A DNA stretch of 64,000 nt from Dactylosporangium vinaceum (GTDB lineage: Bacteria; Actinomycetota; Actinomycetes; Mycobacteriales; Micromonosporaceae): assembly GCF_019904175.1 (NCBI RefSeq), contig NZ_CP061913.1:2418001-2482000 (forward strand), given 5' to 3'. Shown here piece by piece: positions 42,947-51,531 of the stretch (the first letter of the stretch is position 1; each line of letters opens with the position of its first letter). The notes under the pieces were generated by a model. It made no database searches. It was given only the letters and a program-made list of their open reading frames with translations, and was not told the DNA's origin. A program made the translations under genes and the position numbers.

Positions 42947-43588
42947 TCAGCGGGTGAGGATCAGGTCGGCGCGGTCGCGGGTGCCGGCGATGACGGCGGC
43001 GTTGCGTTCGTCGCTGCGGAAGACCCAGTCCTGGGCGGCGGGAAGCTCGAGGCCCTTGGCCATCTGGCGGCGCAGCAGGGACTCCTGCCGGACGGAGTCG
43101 GGGGCGTCCAGGTACAGCACCAGGTCGAGCAGCCCGCGCACGGACGCCCAGGGTCCCTGGTCGAGCAGCAGGTAGTTGCCCTCGACGACGATGACCCGCA
43201 CGTCGGCCGGGACCGGGATGACCCCGCCGATCGACTCGTGGAGGGTCCGGCTGTAGCTGGGCGCGTAGACGAGGTCCTCACCCGCGCGCAGGCGCCGGAG
43301 CAGGTGCACGAACCCGGCCGCGTCGAACGTCTCCGGCGCGCCCTTGCGGTCGGTGAGCCCGAGCCGGCCGAGCTCCACATTGGACAGGTGGAACCCGTCC
43401 ATCGGCACGGCCACGCTCGTCAGTCCATCGTGGACGTTCAGCGCGTCGGAGAGGGCGCTGGACAGTGTGGACTTCCCGGCGGCGGGCGGTCCGCAGATGC
43501 CGACGATGGAGCGCCCCTGCCGCCCGCGGACGAACGGGACGACGACGTCGAGCGCCGGCTGGAGGACGTCGGGTTGCCGCATGCTCAT
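42947..43588 (-). CDS. Uridine kinase-like P-loop nucleoside/sugar kinase
   Basis: 213 residues. Walker A GPPAAGKST (about 34-42), SVAVPMDGFHLSN and RKGAPETFDAAGFVHLLRRL, then VIVVEGNYLLLD, all typical of the uridine kinase/phosphoribulokinase superfamily branch that includes YggC-like and fructose-transport kinases. The substrate is unknown; pantothenate-kinase-like and uridine kinase activity are both possible. ATG at 43588 overlaps the upstream SDR stop (ATGA), so it is the third gene of a leftward operon. Confidence 0.85.
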   Translation of the reverse strand: MSMRQPDVLQPALDVVVPFVRGRQGRSIVGICGPPAAGKSTLSSALSDALNVHDGLTSVAVPMDGFHLSNVELGRLGLTDRKGAPETFDAAGFVHLLRRLRAGEDLVYAPSYSRTLHESIGGVIPVPADVRVIVVEGNYLLLDQGPWASVRGLLDLVLYLDAPDSVRQESLLRRQMAKGLELPAAQDWVFRSDERNAAVIAGTRDRADLILTR

Positions 43589-44373
43589 GCGAGACTGTCG
43601 CGCAGGCCGCGCATCCCGGTGAGCCACCGATCCGTGTCAGTGGCCCGGTGCAGGTAGTACTTGGCCACCTCGGGATGCGGCAGGATCAGGAACTTCTCGG
43701 CGTCCAGCCCCTGGATGACGGCCTCGGCCACCTCCTGCGCCGACAGCACTGCCCCTCCGGCCGCCGTCACCTTGGCGCCGATGTGCCCCTCCTTGAGCCC
43801 TTCCTGGAGCATCGGGGTGTCGACGCCCTGCGGGCAGAGCGCGCTGACCTTGATGCCCTGGCTGCCGTAGGTGATGGACAGCCACTCGGCGAACGAGACC
43901 GCCGCGTGCTTCGTCACCGCGTACGGCGCGTCGCCGACCGAGGTCAGCAGCCCGGCGGCCGAGCACGTGTGCAGCAGATACCCGAAGCCCCGCTCCAGCA
44001 TCGACGGCAGGACCGCGCGCGCGGAGTACACGTGCGACAGGACGTTCACCGCCCAGGTCCGCTCCCACGTCGCGTTCGACGCCTCGAGCCCGGCTCCACT
44101 GGTGACGCCGGCGTTCGCGCAGAACAGGTCGATGCGGTCGTAGCGGTCGAGCGCCTCCTGCACCAGCTCCGCCACCTGCTCCTCGCTCGTCACGTCGGCC
44201 TCGACGCCCACCGCTTCACCCGGCAGGGACGAGGCGAGGTCGGACGCCGCGGAGCCGTTGAGATCGGCGAGTACCAACGCTGCCGCGTCCTGGCTTGCGA
44301 AGCGCCGCGCCAGTGCGGCACCGATCCCACCGGCGGCCCCGGTGATGACCACGACCTTGCCATCGACCTTCAC
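43585..44373 (-). CDS. Short-chain dehydrogenase/reductase
   Basis: 262 residues. Classical SDR motifs: TGAAGGIG for NAD(P) binding (about 11-18), NAG in LFCANAGV, catalytic Ser in TCSAAGLL and YAVTK at about 155-159. Substrate unknown. GTG at 44373 with GGGAG upstream overlaps the LLM gene stop (GTGA), and the TGA overlaps the kinase ATG. The three genes are co-translated. Confidence 0.9.
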   Translation of the reverse strand: MKVDGKVVVITGAAGGIGAALARRFASQDAAALVLADLNGSAASDLASSLPGEAVGVEADVTSEEQVAELVQEALDRYDRIDLFCANAGVTSGAGLEASNATWERTWAVNVLSHVYSARAVLPSMLERGFGYLLHTCSAAGLLTSVGDAPYAVTKHAAVSFAEWLSITYGSQGIKVSALCPQGVDTPMLQEGLKEGHIGAKVTAAGGAVLSAQEVAEAVIQGLDAEKFLILPHPEVAKYYLHRATDTDRWLTGMRGLRDSLA

Positions 44374-45356
44374 GTTCGCGCTCCCAGGCGTCGCAGTGTC
44401 TGCAGGAGTGCCGGCGCCCCGCCGGTCACGAGCTCCCGGGTCGGCAGCAGCGCAATCACCGGTGTCGTCACGCCTGCGGCCGCGTACCGCTCGACGTGGG
44501 CCCGGCACACCTCGGCCGAGCCGTGGACGATCAGCTGGTCGACGACCTCATCCGGAATCGCTGCCAGCGCGCCCTTGCGGTCGCCGGCCGCCCACGCGTC
44601 CCACATGGGCTTCAGGACGGCGCCCCGCCCCAGCCAGCGATGGAACGCCGCGTAGGCGGGCACGGTGAGGTACGCCGCGATCAGCCGCCGCGCGGTGGTG
44701 CGGGCCTCCTCGGCGTCCTCGGTCGGGCACACGAAGATCCGCGCGGCGACCTCGAAGTGCTCGGGCGCACCGGCCAGCTCGGCGCGCGCGGTCGCCACAT
44801 CTTCGACGGACAGCCAGTTGAGCACGGCACCGTCGGCTTCGGCCGCCGCCAGGCGCAGCATGCGCCCGCGCAGACCGGCCAGGAGCAGCTTCGGCGGTAC
44901 CTCCGGCGGCCGCTCCAGGCGGAAGCGCCTGACTGTGAACGTGTCGAAGGCCCCGTCGACGAGCTCGCCCGCCAACGCCGCGCGGAGGAACCGGAGGATG
45001 TCACGGCTGCGCTCGAACGGCTGTTTGAAAGCCACCGCGTTCCAGTCGTTGACCACAACCGGTGACGACGATCCGATGCCGAGCGCGAACCGGCCGGGTG
45101 CGGCCTCGGCCATCGTCGCGGCCTGCATGGCCAGCAGGCCGGGGCCGCGGGTGAAGACCGGGACGATCGCGGTGCCCAGGCGCAGCCGCGGCGCCCAGGC
45201 GGAGGCGAGGGCCAGCGGGGTGAACGCGTCAGTGCCGGCCACCTCGGAGGACCACACGTCCGTGAACCCGATGTCCGGTAACGTGGCGACCAACGCAGCG
45301 TGATCGGGCAGCGGGACGCCGGTCAGTGGGATCGTCAGCCCCCATTGGCTGTTCAT
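44370..45356 (-). CDS. LLM-class F420-dependent oxidoreductase
   Basis: 328 residues. Luciferase-like monooxygenase fold: SSEVAGTDAFTPLALASAW, LRLGTAIVPVFTRGPGLLA, then APGRFALGIGSSSP, the usual F420-family pattern. ATG at 45356 is chosen: the protein then begins MNSQWGLTIPL and GATGAT lies 6 nt upstream; a longer frame begins 16 codons earlier. It heads the operon with the SDR and the kinase. Cofactor F420 is inferred from the family and from the actinobacterial context. Confidence 0.88.
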   Translation of the reverse strand: MNSQWGLTIPLTGVPLPDHAALVATLPDIGFTDVWSSEVAGTDAFTPLALASAWAPRLRLGTAIVPVFTRGPGLLAMQAATMAEAAPGRFALGIGSSSPVVVNDWNAVAFKQPFERSRDILRFLRAALAGELVDGAFDTFTVRRFRLERPPEVPPKLLLAGLRGRMLRLAAAEADGAVLNWLSVEDVATARAELAGAPEHFEVAARIFVCPTEDAEEARTTARRLIAAYLTVPAYAAFHRWLGRGAVLKPMWDAWAAGDRKGALAAIPDEVVDQLIVHGSAEVCRAHVERYAAAGVTTPVIALLPTRELVTGGAPALLQTLRRLGART

Positions 45357-45487
45357 CAGCCGATCATCTCCACGAAACGGCCGATGTGGCAAGCAGAACG
45401 GCACACTCGGCCGCGACCTCCGACGTTGCAGCGGGTAGACCCGCGACGTAGCCTGACGCGGGTTTCCACCGAGAGAAGGAGCGCAGC

Positions 45488-45694
45488 ATGCTGGGTCTGG
45501 AAAAGAAGCTCATGAAGGAGTGGGAAGGCAAGAGCGCTCAGGAGATCGCCGACGCCCCCGTCACCGCGATCGCCGGCGTGAGCGACGGCGACGCCGAGAA
45601 GCTCCTCGCCGCCTTCAACATCAAGACCGTCCGTGACCTGGGCACGAACAAGTACTTCCGCTGGGCTCAGGGCATCGTCAACCTCGCCGACTGA
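45488..45694 (+). CDS. Small conserved hypothetical protein
   Basis: 68 residues with a good ribosome site (AAGGAG). Helical; DAEKLLAAFNIKTVRDLGTNKYFRW looks like a helix-hairpin-helix type element in which 'AGVSDGDAEKLLAAF..KTVRDLG' resembles DNA/RNA-binding HhH repeats. This is inference from pattern only. It is followed by a terminator-like hairpin. No partner gene is evident. Confidence 0.7.
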   Translation: MLGLEKKLMKEWEGKSAQEIADAPVTAIAGVSDGDAEKLLAAFNIKTVRDLGTNKYFRWAQGIVNLAD

Positions 45695-45716
45695 GCTTGC
45701 TCCCGGCGTCACCGCG

Positions 45717-45746
45717 ACGGCCGCTCCCCGCTTCGGGGGCGGCCGT
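45717..45746 (+). terminator. Hairpin after the small conserved gene
   Basis: ACGGCCGC (45717-45724) pairs with GCGGCCGT (45739-45746) and the inner CCCCG/CGGGG continues the stem with one bulge, loop CTT, followed by TTCGTCGTC. Confidence 0.65.
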
Positions 45747-45827
45747 TTCGTCGTCTCGGAGCCGGCCGGCGCGGGCCGCACAGCTGACGATCGCAGCGGC
45801 TGGCGCCGACCCGTTACCGTCTTTGGG

Positions 45828-47270
45828 ATGCGACGGCGCCACGTGCTCACCCTCGCCGCCGTCGGGGCGGTCGCGTCCGGCTGCTCACCCGACGAGCCGA
45901 AATCCGGCCGCCCCGCGGCGACCCCGGCTCCCGCGGCCGGCGAGGCGTCGACGCTCGGGCCCGGCGGGCTCGCCTTCCCGGCGGGGTTCGCCTGGGGCGC
46001 CTCGACCTCCGCGTATCAGGTGGAGGGGGCCGCGGCCGAGGACGGCCGCGGGCCGTCGGTGTGGGACACGTTCAGCCACCAGCCGGGGCGGACCCGCGAC
46101 GGGGATACCGGCGATGTGGCGGCCGACCACTATCACCGGGTGTACGAGGACCTCGACCTCATGAAGAGCCTGGGCCTGAAGAGCTACCGGTTCTCGATCT
46201 CCTGGTCCCGTGTCCTGCCGCAGGGCCGGGGTGCGCTCAACGCCAAGGGGCTCGACTTCTATCACCGGCTGGTGGACGGCCTGCTGGCCCGCGGCATCAC
46301 CCCGGTGGCGACGCTGTTCCACTGGGACACGCCACAGGCGCTGGAGGACAAGGGCGGCTGGGAGCAGCGCGACTGTGCACAGTGGTTCGCCGACTACGCC
46401 CAGCAGATGTTCTATTCGCTCGGCGACAAGGTTGCGACCTGGCTGACGCTCAACGAGCCGAAGACGGTGGTGGCGCTCGGGTACACCACCGGCACCCACG
46501 CTCCCGGCCGGAAGGATCGGCGGGTGGCGAACGTGGCCGGCCACCACCTGCTGCTGGCCCACGGCCTGGCCGTGCAGGCGTTCCGCGGCACCGGCCGCAA
46601 GGGCGCGATCGGCGCCGCGCTCAACCTGTCCCCGGTGTACCCCGCTGACGGCTCGGCGGGGGCGGCCAAGCAGGCGGCCGCTCTCGACATCGAGGAGAAC
46701 CGCCGCTGGCTGGAGCCGGTGCTGCTGGGGAAGTACCCCGACGGGTGGCTGGCGTCCCAGCCGGCCAACGCACCGATCCGCGCGGCGGTCCGCGACGGCG
46801 ATACGGCAGTCATCGGGTCGAAGGCGGACCTGCTGGCGGTGCAGTACTACAACCCGGTGTTCGTCACCGCGCAGGGCGGCCGGGTGACGAAGCACCCCAC
46901 GACCCAGGCCGGCTGGCTGGAGGTGTACCCCGACGGGCTGTACGACCTCCTGACGCGAATCAAGCGCGACTACGGTGACATCCCCCTGACCATCACCGAG
47001 AACGGCATGCCGACGACGAACGACGTCCAGGACGACGACCGCATCGCGTTCCTGCGCGACCATTTCCGGGCCGCCCACAAGGCCGTCCAGGCGGGCGTGC
47101 GGCTCCAGGGCTTCCACGTCTGGTCGCTGCTCGACAACTTCGAATGGGCCGAGGGCTACTCCCAGCGGTGGGGCCTGATCCGGGTCGACGCGACGACCCG
47201 GGAGCGCCGCTACAAGGCAAGCGCCGACTGGTACCGCACCGTCATCGCGAAGAACGGCATCGACCCCTAG
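45828..47270 (+). CDS. GH1 beta-glucosidase, predicted exported lipoprotein
   Basis: 480 residues. N-terminal RRRHVL plus a hydrophobic stretch and lipobox VASGC (Cys19) indicate a Tat-type lipoprotein, unusual because GH1 enzymes are mostly cytoplasmic. The GH1 domain is intact: N-terminal signature FPAGFAWGASTSAYQVEGA, acid/base Glu210 (TLNEPKT), nucleophile Glu391 (ITENGMP), and FEWAEGY near the end. It hydrolyses beta-glycosidic ends of small oligosaccharides. ATG at 45828 has TACCGT 7 nt upstream (leaderless). Sugar specificity is not determined. Confidence 0.93.
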   Translation: MRRRHVLTLAAVGAVASGCSPDEPKSGRPAATPAPAAGEASTLGPGGLAFPAGFAWGASTSAYQVEGAAAEDGRGPSVWDTFSHQPGRTRDGDTGDVAADHYHRVYEDLDLMKSLGLKSYRFSISWSRVLPQGRGALNAKGLDFYHRLVDGLLARGITPVATLFHWDTPQALEDKGGWEQRDCAQWFADYAQQMFYSLGDKVATWLTLNEPKTVVALGYTTGTHAPGRKDRRVANVAGHHLLLAHGLAVQAFRGTGRKGAIGAALNLSPVYPADGSAGAAKQAAALDIEENRRWLEPVLLGKYPDGWLASQPANAPIRAAVRDGDTAVIGSKADLLAVQYYNPVFVTAQGGRVTKHPTTQAGWLEVYPDGLYDLLTRIKRDYGDIPLTITENGMPTTNDVQDDDRIAFLRDHFRAAHKAVQAGVRLQGFHVWSLLDNFEWAEGYSQRWGLIRVDATTRERRYKASADWYRTVIAKNGIDP

Positions 47271-47405
47271 CCCGGCGGGTCCCGGCGACCGGCTCGCCGG
47301 GCGATGTCAGCGGCCGCGTCAGGGCGCTGGCGGGGCCGTGTCAGTCCCGGCCGCGATGGTGGTGGCACAACGAACCGCCACATCGCAGCCCGAGGAGCGC
47401 CCACC

Positions 47406-47810
47406 ATGTCGATCACCCTCACCGACCAGGACAAGACCACCCTGCGCATCGCCGCCTACGGCGCCGTCACCCTGCTTTGCGCGGCCGGAGCCGTCGGCGG
47501 CTCCCCGCACCGGATCGCCACCAACGGCAGCCTGGCCCTCGGCGCCGCAACCGGGCCGGTCGGGCACGTCCTCGCCGACTACCCCAAAGGCAAGCAGCTC
47601 AACGGCAAGTCGGTGGCCGAGATCGCCGACCGGGTGCTGCCGGCGCTGACCGCGGCCATGACCCTGCTCAACGCCCAGGACCCGGCCGAGGCCGGGAACT
47701 TCCGGCACACCGTCGTCACCGCCATCGAGTCGGCCGTCCACGACAGCCGGCCGACCCCGGTCATGACCGACGTCATTCGCAAGATCACCGACGCCCTCGA
47801 CGCCGCCTGA
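47406..47810 (+). CDS. Conserved hypothetical protein
   Basis: 134 residues. ATG at 47406 has GAGGAG 8 nt upstream and decides the start. A short hydrophobic stretch near residues 14-34 (IAAYGAVTLLCAAGAV) is followed by a helical soluble part. No family recognised. A hairpin lies at 47281-47301 in the preceding gap (CCCGGCG/CGCCGGG), and a stronger one follows at 47828. Confidence 0.65.
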   Translation: MSITLTDQDKTTLRIAAYGAVTLLCAAGAVGGSPHRIATNGSLALGAATGPVGHVLADYPKGKQLNGKSVAEIADRVLPALTAAMTLLNAQDPAEAGNFRHTVVTAIESAVHDSRPTPVMTDVIRKITDALDAA

Positions 47811-47827
47811 CAGGCGACCCCGGCCCG

Positions 47828-47857
47828 GACGGCCACAGGACCGGCCCTGTGGCCGTC
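47828..47857 (+). terminator. Strong 12-bp hairpin
   Basis: GACGGCCACAGG (47828-47839) pairs perfectly with CCTGTGGCCGTC (47846-47857), 6-nt loop, 17 bp after the upstream stop. The next promoter begins near 47886. Confidence 0.75.
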
Positions 47858-47897
47858 GTCGCTGCCGGCGGCCGACCACCGCCACTACGGTGTGGCA

Positions 47898-48710
47898 GTG
47901 ACGCTCCTGCTGCTGAAGCTCACCCTCGCCCCGCTGCTGGTAGTCGGATCGTCGCTGGCCGGGCGGCGCTGGGGCGCGCGCGTAGCCGGGATGATGGTGG
48001 CGTTCCCGGTCGTGGCCGGGCCGATCCTCGTCATCGTCGCGCTGGAGCACGGTGCCCGGTTCGGGGCGCGGGCCGCGGCGGCGTCGCTGCTCGGGCTGGT
48101 GTCGCTGGCCGTCTTCGCGGTGGTGCTCGCCTACGCGGGCCGGCACCGGCGCTGGCCGGCGGCGCTCGTCGTGTCCTGGGCGGCGACCGTCGGAGCCGAC
48201 GTCCTGCTCGCGCGGGTCGAGATCGGTGTCGGCTGGGCGTTCGCGCTGATCCTCGGCGTGGTCTGGGTGGCCCACCGCTGCGTGGCGGCGATCGGATCGA
48301 AGGCCGGTCCGGCCGGCGGAGCGGTGCCGCGGCCGCCGTGGTGGGACCTGCCCGCCCGGGCGGCGGCCACCGTGGTCATGGTCCTGTCGGTGACCGGGAT
48401 CGCGGCCCGGGCCGGGCCGGTCGTGGCCGGCGTGCTGGCCCCGTTCCCGGTCGCCTCGAGCGTCGTCGCCGGGTTCGTGCTGGCGCAGCAGGGTGCGGCG
48501 GCGGCCGTGCGGATGCTTGCCGGGTTGATGCAGGGGCTCGTCGGCTTCGCCGTCTTCTGCGGGCTGGCGGCGGTGCTGCTCGAGCCGTTCGGGGTGGCCG
48601 GTGCGTTCGCCGTGGCCGTGGCCGGGGCCCTGATCACGCAGGTCGGCCTGGCGGTGCCGCGCAGGGGCGCTCAGCCGAGCCAGCCGGGGCGGACCAGGCC
48701 CGCCTCGTAG
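47898..48710 (+). CDS. Integral membrane protein, unknown function
   Basis: 270 residues with about eight hydrophobic segments separated by short basic loops. GTG at 47898 is chosen because TACGGT (47886-47891) lies 6 nt upstream; a GTG at 47892 would abut it. The last 40 bp overlap the convergent response regulator gene. No transporter family recognised with confidence. Confidence 0.7.
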   Translation: MTLLLLKLTLAPLLVVGSSLAGRRWGARVAGMMVAFPVVAGPILVIVALEHGARFGARAAAASLLGLVSLAVFAVVLAYAGRHRRWPAALVVSWAATVGADVLLARVEIGVGWAFALILGVVWVAHRCVAAIGSKAGPAGGAVPRPPWWDLPARAAATVVMVLSVTGIAARAGPVVAGVLAPFPVASSVVAGFVLAQQGAAAAVRMLAGLMQGLVGFAVFCGLAAVLLEPFGVAGAFAVAVAGALITQVGLAVPRRGAQPSQPGRTRPAS

Positions 48711-49336
48711 GCGAAGACGACGAGCTGGGCGCGGTCGCGGGCGCTCAGCTTGATCATGGCTCGGCTGACGTGGGTCTTGGCGGTGGCCGGGCTCACGTAC
48801 AGCTTCGCGGCGATGTCCTCGTTCGACAGGCCCGCGCCGACGAGGGCCATCACCTCCCGCTCGCGGTCGGTCAGGGTGTCGAGGGACATGGGGGCCAGCG
48901 GCGCGCGGGAGCGGCTCGCGAACTCCTCGATCAGCCGGCGGGTCACGCCCGGGGAGAGCAGGGCGTCGCCGGCCGCCACCGCCCGCACGCCGCGCAGGAG
49001 ATCGACCGGCTCGGTGTCCTTGACCAGGAAGCCGCTGGCGCCGACCCGGAGGGCCTCGAAAACGTACTCGTCCAGGTCGAACGTGGTGAGGATGACGATC
49101 CGGACGTCGGACAGCGCCGGGTCCGCGGCGATCTGCCGGGTGGCCTCGAGGCCGTCGAGGACCGGCATCCGGATGTCCATGAGGACCACGTCGGGGCGGG
49201 TCCGGGTGGCCTGGCGGACGGCCTCGGCCCCGTCGGCGGCCTCGGCGACGACCTCGATGTCGGACTGGGCGTCAAGCAGCGCGCGGAAGCCGGCCCGCAC
49301 CAGGGCCTGGTCGTCGGCCAGCAGCACCTTGATCAC
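48671..49336 (-). CDS. NarL/LuxR-family response regulator
   Basis: 221 residues. Receiver domain with Asp8-Asp9, phospho-acceptor Asp54 (VLMDIRMP) and Lys106 (FLVKD). C-terminal LuxR helix-turn-helix: LTDREREVMALVGAGLSNED, then IAAKLYVSPATAKTHVSRAM. Partner of the sensor kinase whose stop overlaps the GTG start by four bases. Targets unknown; DUF1707 lies across the divergent promoter. Confidence 0.93.
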   Translation of the reverse strand: MIKVLLADDQALVRAGFRALLDAQSDIEVVAEAADGAEAVRQATRTRPDVVLMDIRMPVLDGLEATRQIAADPALSDVRIVILTTFDLDEYVFEALRVGASGFLVKDTEPVDLLRGVRAVAAGDALLSPGVTRRLIEEFASRSRAPLAPMSLDTLTDREREVMALVGAGLSNEDIAAKLYVSPATAKTHVSRAMIKLSARDRAQLVVFAYEAGLVRPGWLG

Positions 49337-50643
49337 GGGGTCTCCTCCTCGCTCAGCGGGATGCGGGCGACGACCGCGAAGCCGCCGTCCGGCCGCGGGC
49401 CGGCCTCCACCGAACCGCCGAACGTCGCCGCCCGGTGGCGCATCCCGGGGATCCCGTTGCCGCCGCCCGGCCCGGCTCCGCCCGGCGCGGCCGGTGCCGC
49501 CTCGGCCTCAGCCACCGCGCCCGGGGCCGGCTCGGCCGGACCGACCCCGTTGTCGGTCACGGTAAGCGTCAGCTCACCGGGAGCGTAGGCGACGATCACC
49601 GTCGCGGTGGCGTCCGGCCCCGCGTGGCGGCGGACGTTTGTCAGGGCCTCCTGCACGATCCGGTAGGCCGCCCGGTCGACCTGGGGCGGCACGGGCCGGG
49701 CCGCGCCGATGGTGTCGACAGTGACCGGCAGGCCGGCGCTGCGCGCCTCACCGGCCAGGCGCTCCAGGTCGGCCAGGCCGGGAGCGGGCGTGCGCGGAGC
49801 GGCCTCGCCGGGGTTGAGCCCGGCCAGGACGGCCCGGGTCTCGCGCAGGGCCTCGGCGCTGGCGTGCTTGATCGCGGCCAGCGCGACCCGGGCCTGCTCC
49901 GGCTGCTCGTCCATCAGGTGCAGGCCCACGCCGGCCTGGACGTTGATGAGGGAGAGGTGGTGGCCGATCACGTCGTGGAGCTCGCGGGCGATCAGGAGGC
50001 GCTCGTCGCTGGCCTGGCGGCGGTGCTGCTCCTTGCGGGCCTTCTCCTCCTCGGCGCGGGCCAGCGCCTCCTGGTGGGCGCGGTCACGGGCCATCTGCGC
50101 GTATCGCTGGCCGCGGACCCGGGCCCCCTCGCCGAAGAACGCGAAGATCACGCACCACACGCCGATGGCCACGAGGCGGCCGACGGAGGCGTCGGGCAGG
50201 ACCCAGACGACATAGGTGGTGTACGCCGCAATCACGCCCAGCCACGTGAGCCAGCGGAAGCCGGCCGACAGCGCGCCGAACACGGCCACGAGGGCGGCGA
50301 TGAAGCCCGGGCCGTTGGGGTACAGCATCGCGAAGTAGGCGACAGTGGCACTCAGCGCGCCCGCGAGCGCCAGCAGCGGCGACTTGTGCCGCAGGAGCAG
50401 CGCGGCGGGGCCGGCGAGGAGCAGCAGGTAGCCGGTCTGGTCAAGGGCGTGGGCGCCGTCGGTGCCGTAGGCGGCGGCGCGGGTGCCGAGGACCTGGATG
50501 AGTGCGATGAAGATGGCGAGCGGGACCGGGTGCGGGCCGTTGAAGTGGCGGCCGCGGCGGCGCTCGATGCGCTCCTCGAAGCGCTTGAACTTGCGCTCGA
50601 GGCGCGCGGCACGGTGCTCGCTGGCCCAGGGCGCATGTCTCAC
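49333..50643 (-). CDS. Sensor histidine kinase (HisKA_3 family)
   Basis: 436 residues. A charged N-terminus is followed by five or six membrane helices (about 40-165), then HisKA_3 dimerisation with the H-box ARELHDVIGHHLS, and an HATPase domain (VQEALTNVRRHAG, VTDNGVGP, GGNGIPGMRHR). The linker between the N and G boxes is extended by a Pro/Ala/Glu-rich insertion. GTG at 50643 with TACGGT 7 nt upstream (leaderless). It forms a two-component pair with the response regulator. Confidence 0.93.
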   Translation of the reverse strand: MRHAPWASEHRAARLERKFKRFEERIERRRGRHFNGPHPVPLAIFIALIQVLGTRAAAYGTDGAHALDQTGYLLLLAGPAALLLRHKSPLLALAGALSATVAYFAMLYPNGPGFIAALVAVFGALSAGFRWLTWLGVIAAYTTYVVWVLPDASVGRLVAIGVWCVIFAFFGEGARVRGQRYAQMARDRAHQEALARAEEEKARKEQHRRQASDERLLIARELHDVIGHHLSLINVQAGVGLHLMDEQPEQARVALAAIKHASAEALRETRAVLAGLNPGEAAPRTPAPGLADLERLAGEARSAGLPVTVDTIGAARPVPPQVDRAAYRIVQEALTNVRRHAGPDATATVIVAYAPGELTLTVTDNGVGPAEPAPGAVAEAEAAPAAPGGAGPGGGNGIPGMRHRAATFGGSVEAGPRPDGGFAVVARIPLSEEETP

Positions 50644-50831
50644 AGCACAAACCGTAGTGGAGGCGTCTCACCAGCGGCATCGGCTCGCGGGTGCGGCGGG
50701 CGTACTCCCGCCGGAGTAGGCCGGGCCGCGGACTGCGCCGCCGGTGGTAGCACACGAGCCGTCCCCGGTGCGACGCGCTCGGAGCCCCCGTTCGGCACGC
50801 TGGAGTCCATCAACGGAAGGGGGCCGAGAAC

Positions 50832-51344
50832 ATGGCCGGCGAGAGGGTACGCGCCTCGGACGAGGAGCGCGAACAATACGCCAACATGGTGCGGGCCGGC
50901 ATGACCGAAGGCCGGCTCACGCTCGAGGAGGGGGAGGAGCGGCTCGCGGGGGTGTACGCCGCGAAGTTCCGCGACGAACTGCCGCCGCTGACCGCGGACC
51001 TGCCCGAGGGGGGCCGGCGCGGCCTGCACGAGACGCCGGAGGCCAAGGAGCAGTTCGCCCGGGACTCGCGCCGGCACCTGTGGGGGCACGCGGGCTTCGT
51101 CGCGGTGGTCGCGGCCGCGCTGACCGGGCTGTGGGCGCTCTCGGGTGCGCACTTCTTCTGGCCGGCGATCCCGCTCTTCTTCATGGCGTTCGGCCTGGCC
51201 AGGCATGCGCGCTGGCGGGCGTACGGCGGGCGCCCGCGCTTCGGGCGGGGCCCGTGGGGACATCACCACGGCCACGGGCGTGGTGACTGGGGACGCGGAC
51301 CGTGGGGGGCCGCGTCCGACCGTCAGCAGGGCTGGAGCCGCTGA
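50832..51344 (+). CDS. DUF1707 (SHOCT-like) membrane protein
   Basis: 170 residues. The N-terminal DUF1707 module (RASDEEREQYANMVRAGMTE, then GRLTLEEGEERLAGVYAAKF) is followed by a linker, two hydrophobic segments (GFVAVVAAALTGLWALSG; FFWPAIPLFFMAFGLA) and a Gly/His/Arg-rich tail. Members are common in actinobacteria with unknown function. It is divergent from the two-component system, suggesting it may be part of that regulon. Confidence 0.88.
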   Translation: MAGERVRASDEEREQYANMVRAGMTEGRLTLEEGEERLAGVYAAKFRDELPPLTADLPEGGRRGLHETPEAKEQFARDSRRHLWGHAGFVAVVAAALTGLWALSGAHFFWPAIPLFFMAFGLARHARWRAYGGRPRFGRGPWGHHHGHGRGDWGRGPWGAASDRQQGWSR

Positions 51345-51429
51345 CACCGGGGGCCGCCGTCGCCACACGGCGGCCCCCGCCGCGTCCGCCCGGACCGCAA
51401 CGCCGGGAAGACACACCGCCGCGACAGTC

Positions 51430-51503
51430 GTGACGTTCGCGGCGACCGCACCGTCGAACAGGGGAAACACTGTGACGTTCGCCGTGACCGCACGGTCGAG
51501 CAG
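51430..51503 (+). repeat. Two 32-bp near-identical direct repeats upstream of the SDR-like gene
   Basis: 51430-51461 and 51472-51503 differ at four of 32 positions, and start 42 bp apart (four helical turns). Both begin GTGACGTTCG. They lie in the 187-bp gap before the SDR-like gene, so a tandem operator is plausible; a duplication remnant is the alternative. Confidence 0.6.
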
Positions 51504-51531
51504 TAGAGCCGCCGACCCCGGGGAGGGCGTC

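Noticed and set aside
47892..47900. GTG at 47892 as the start of the membrane protein
   Set aside because: It directly abuts the TACGGT -10 and cannot be transcribed from it; GTG 47898 is 6 nt downstream.
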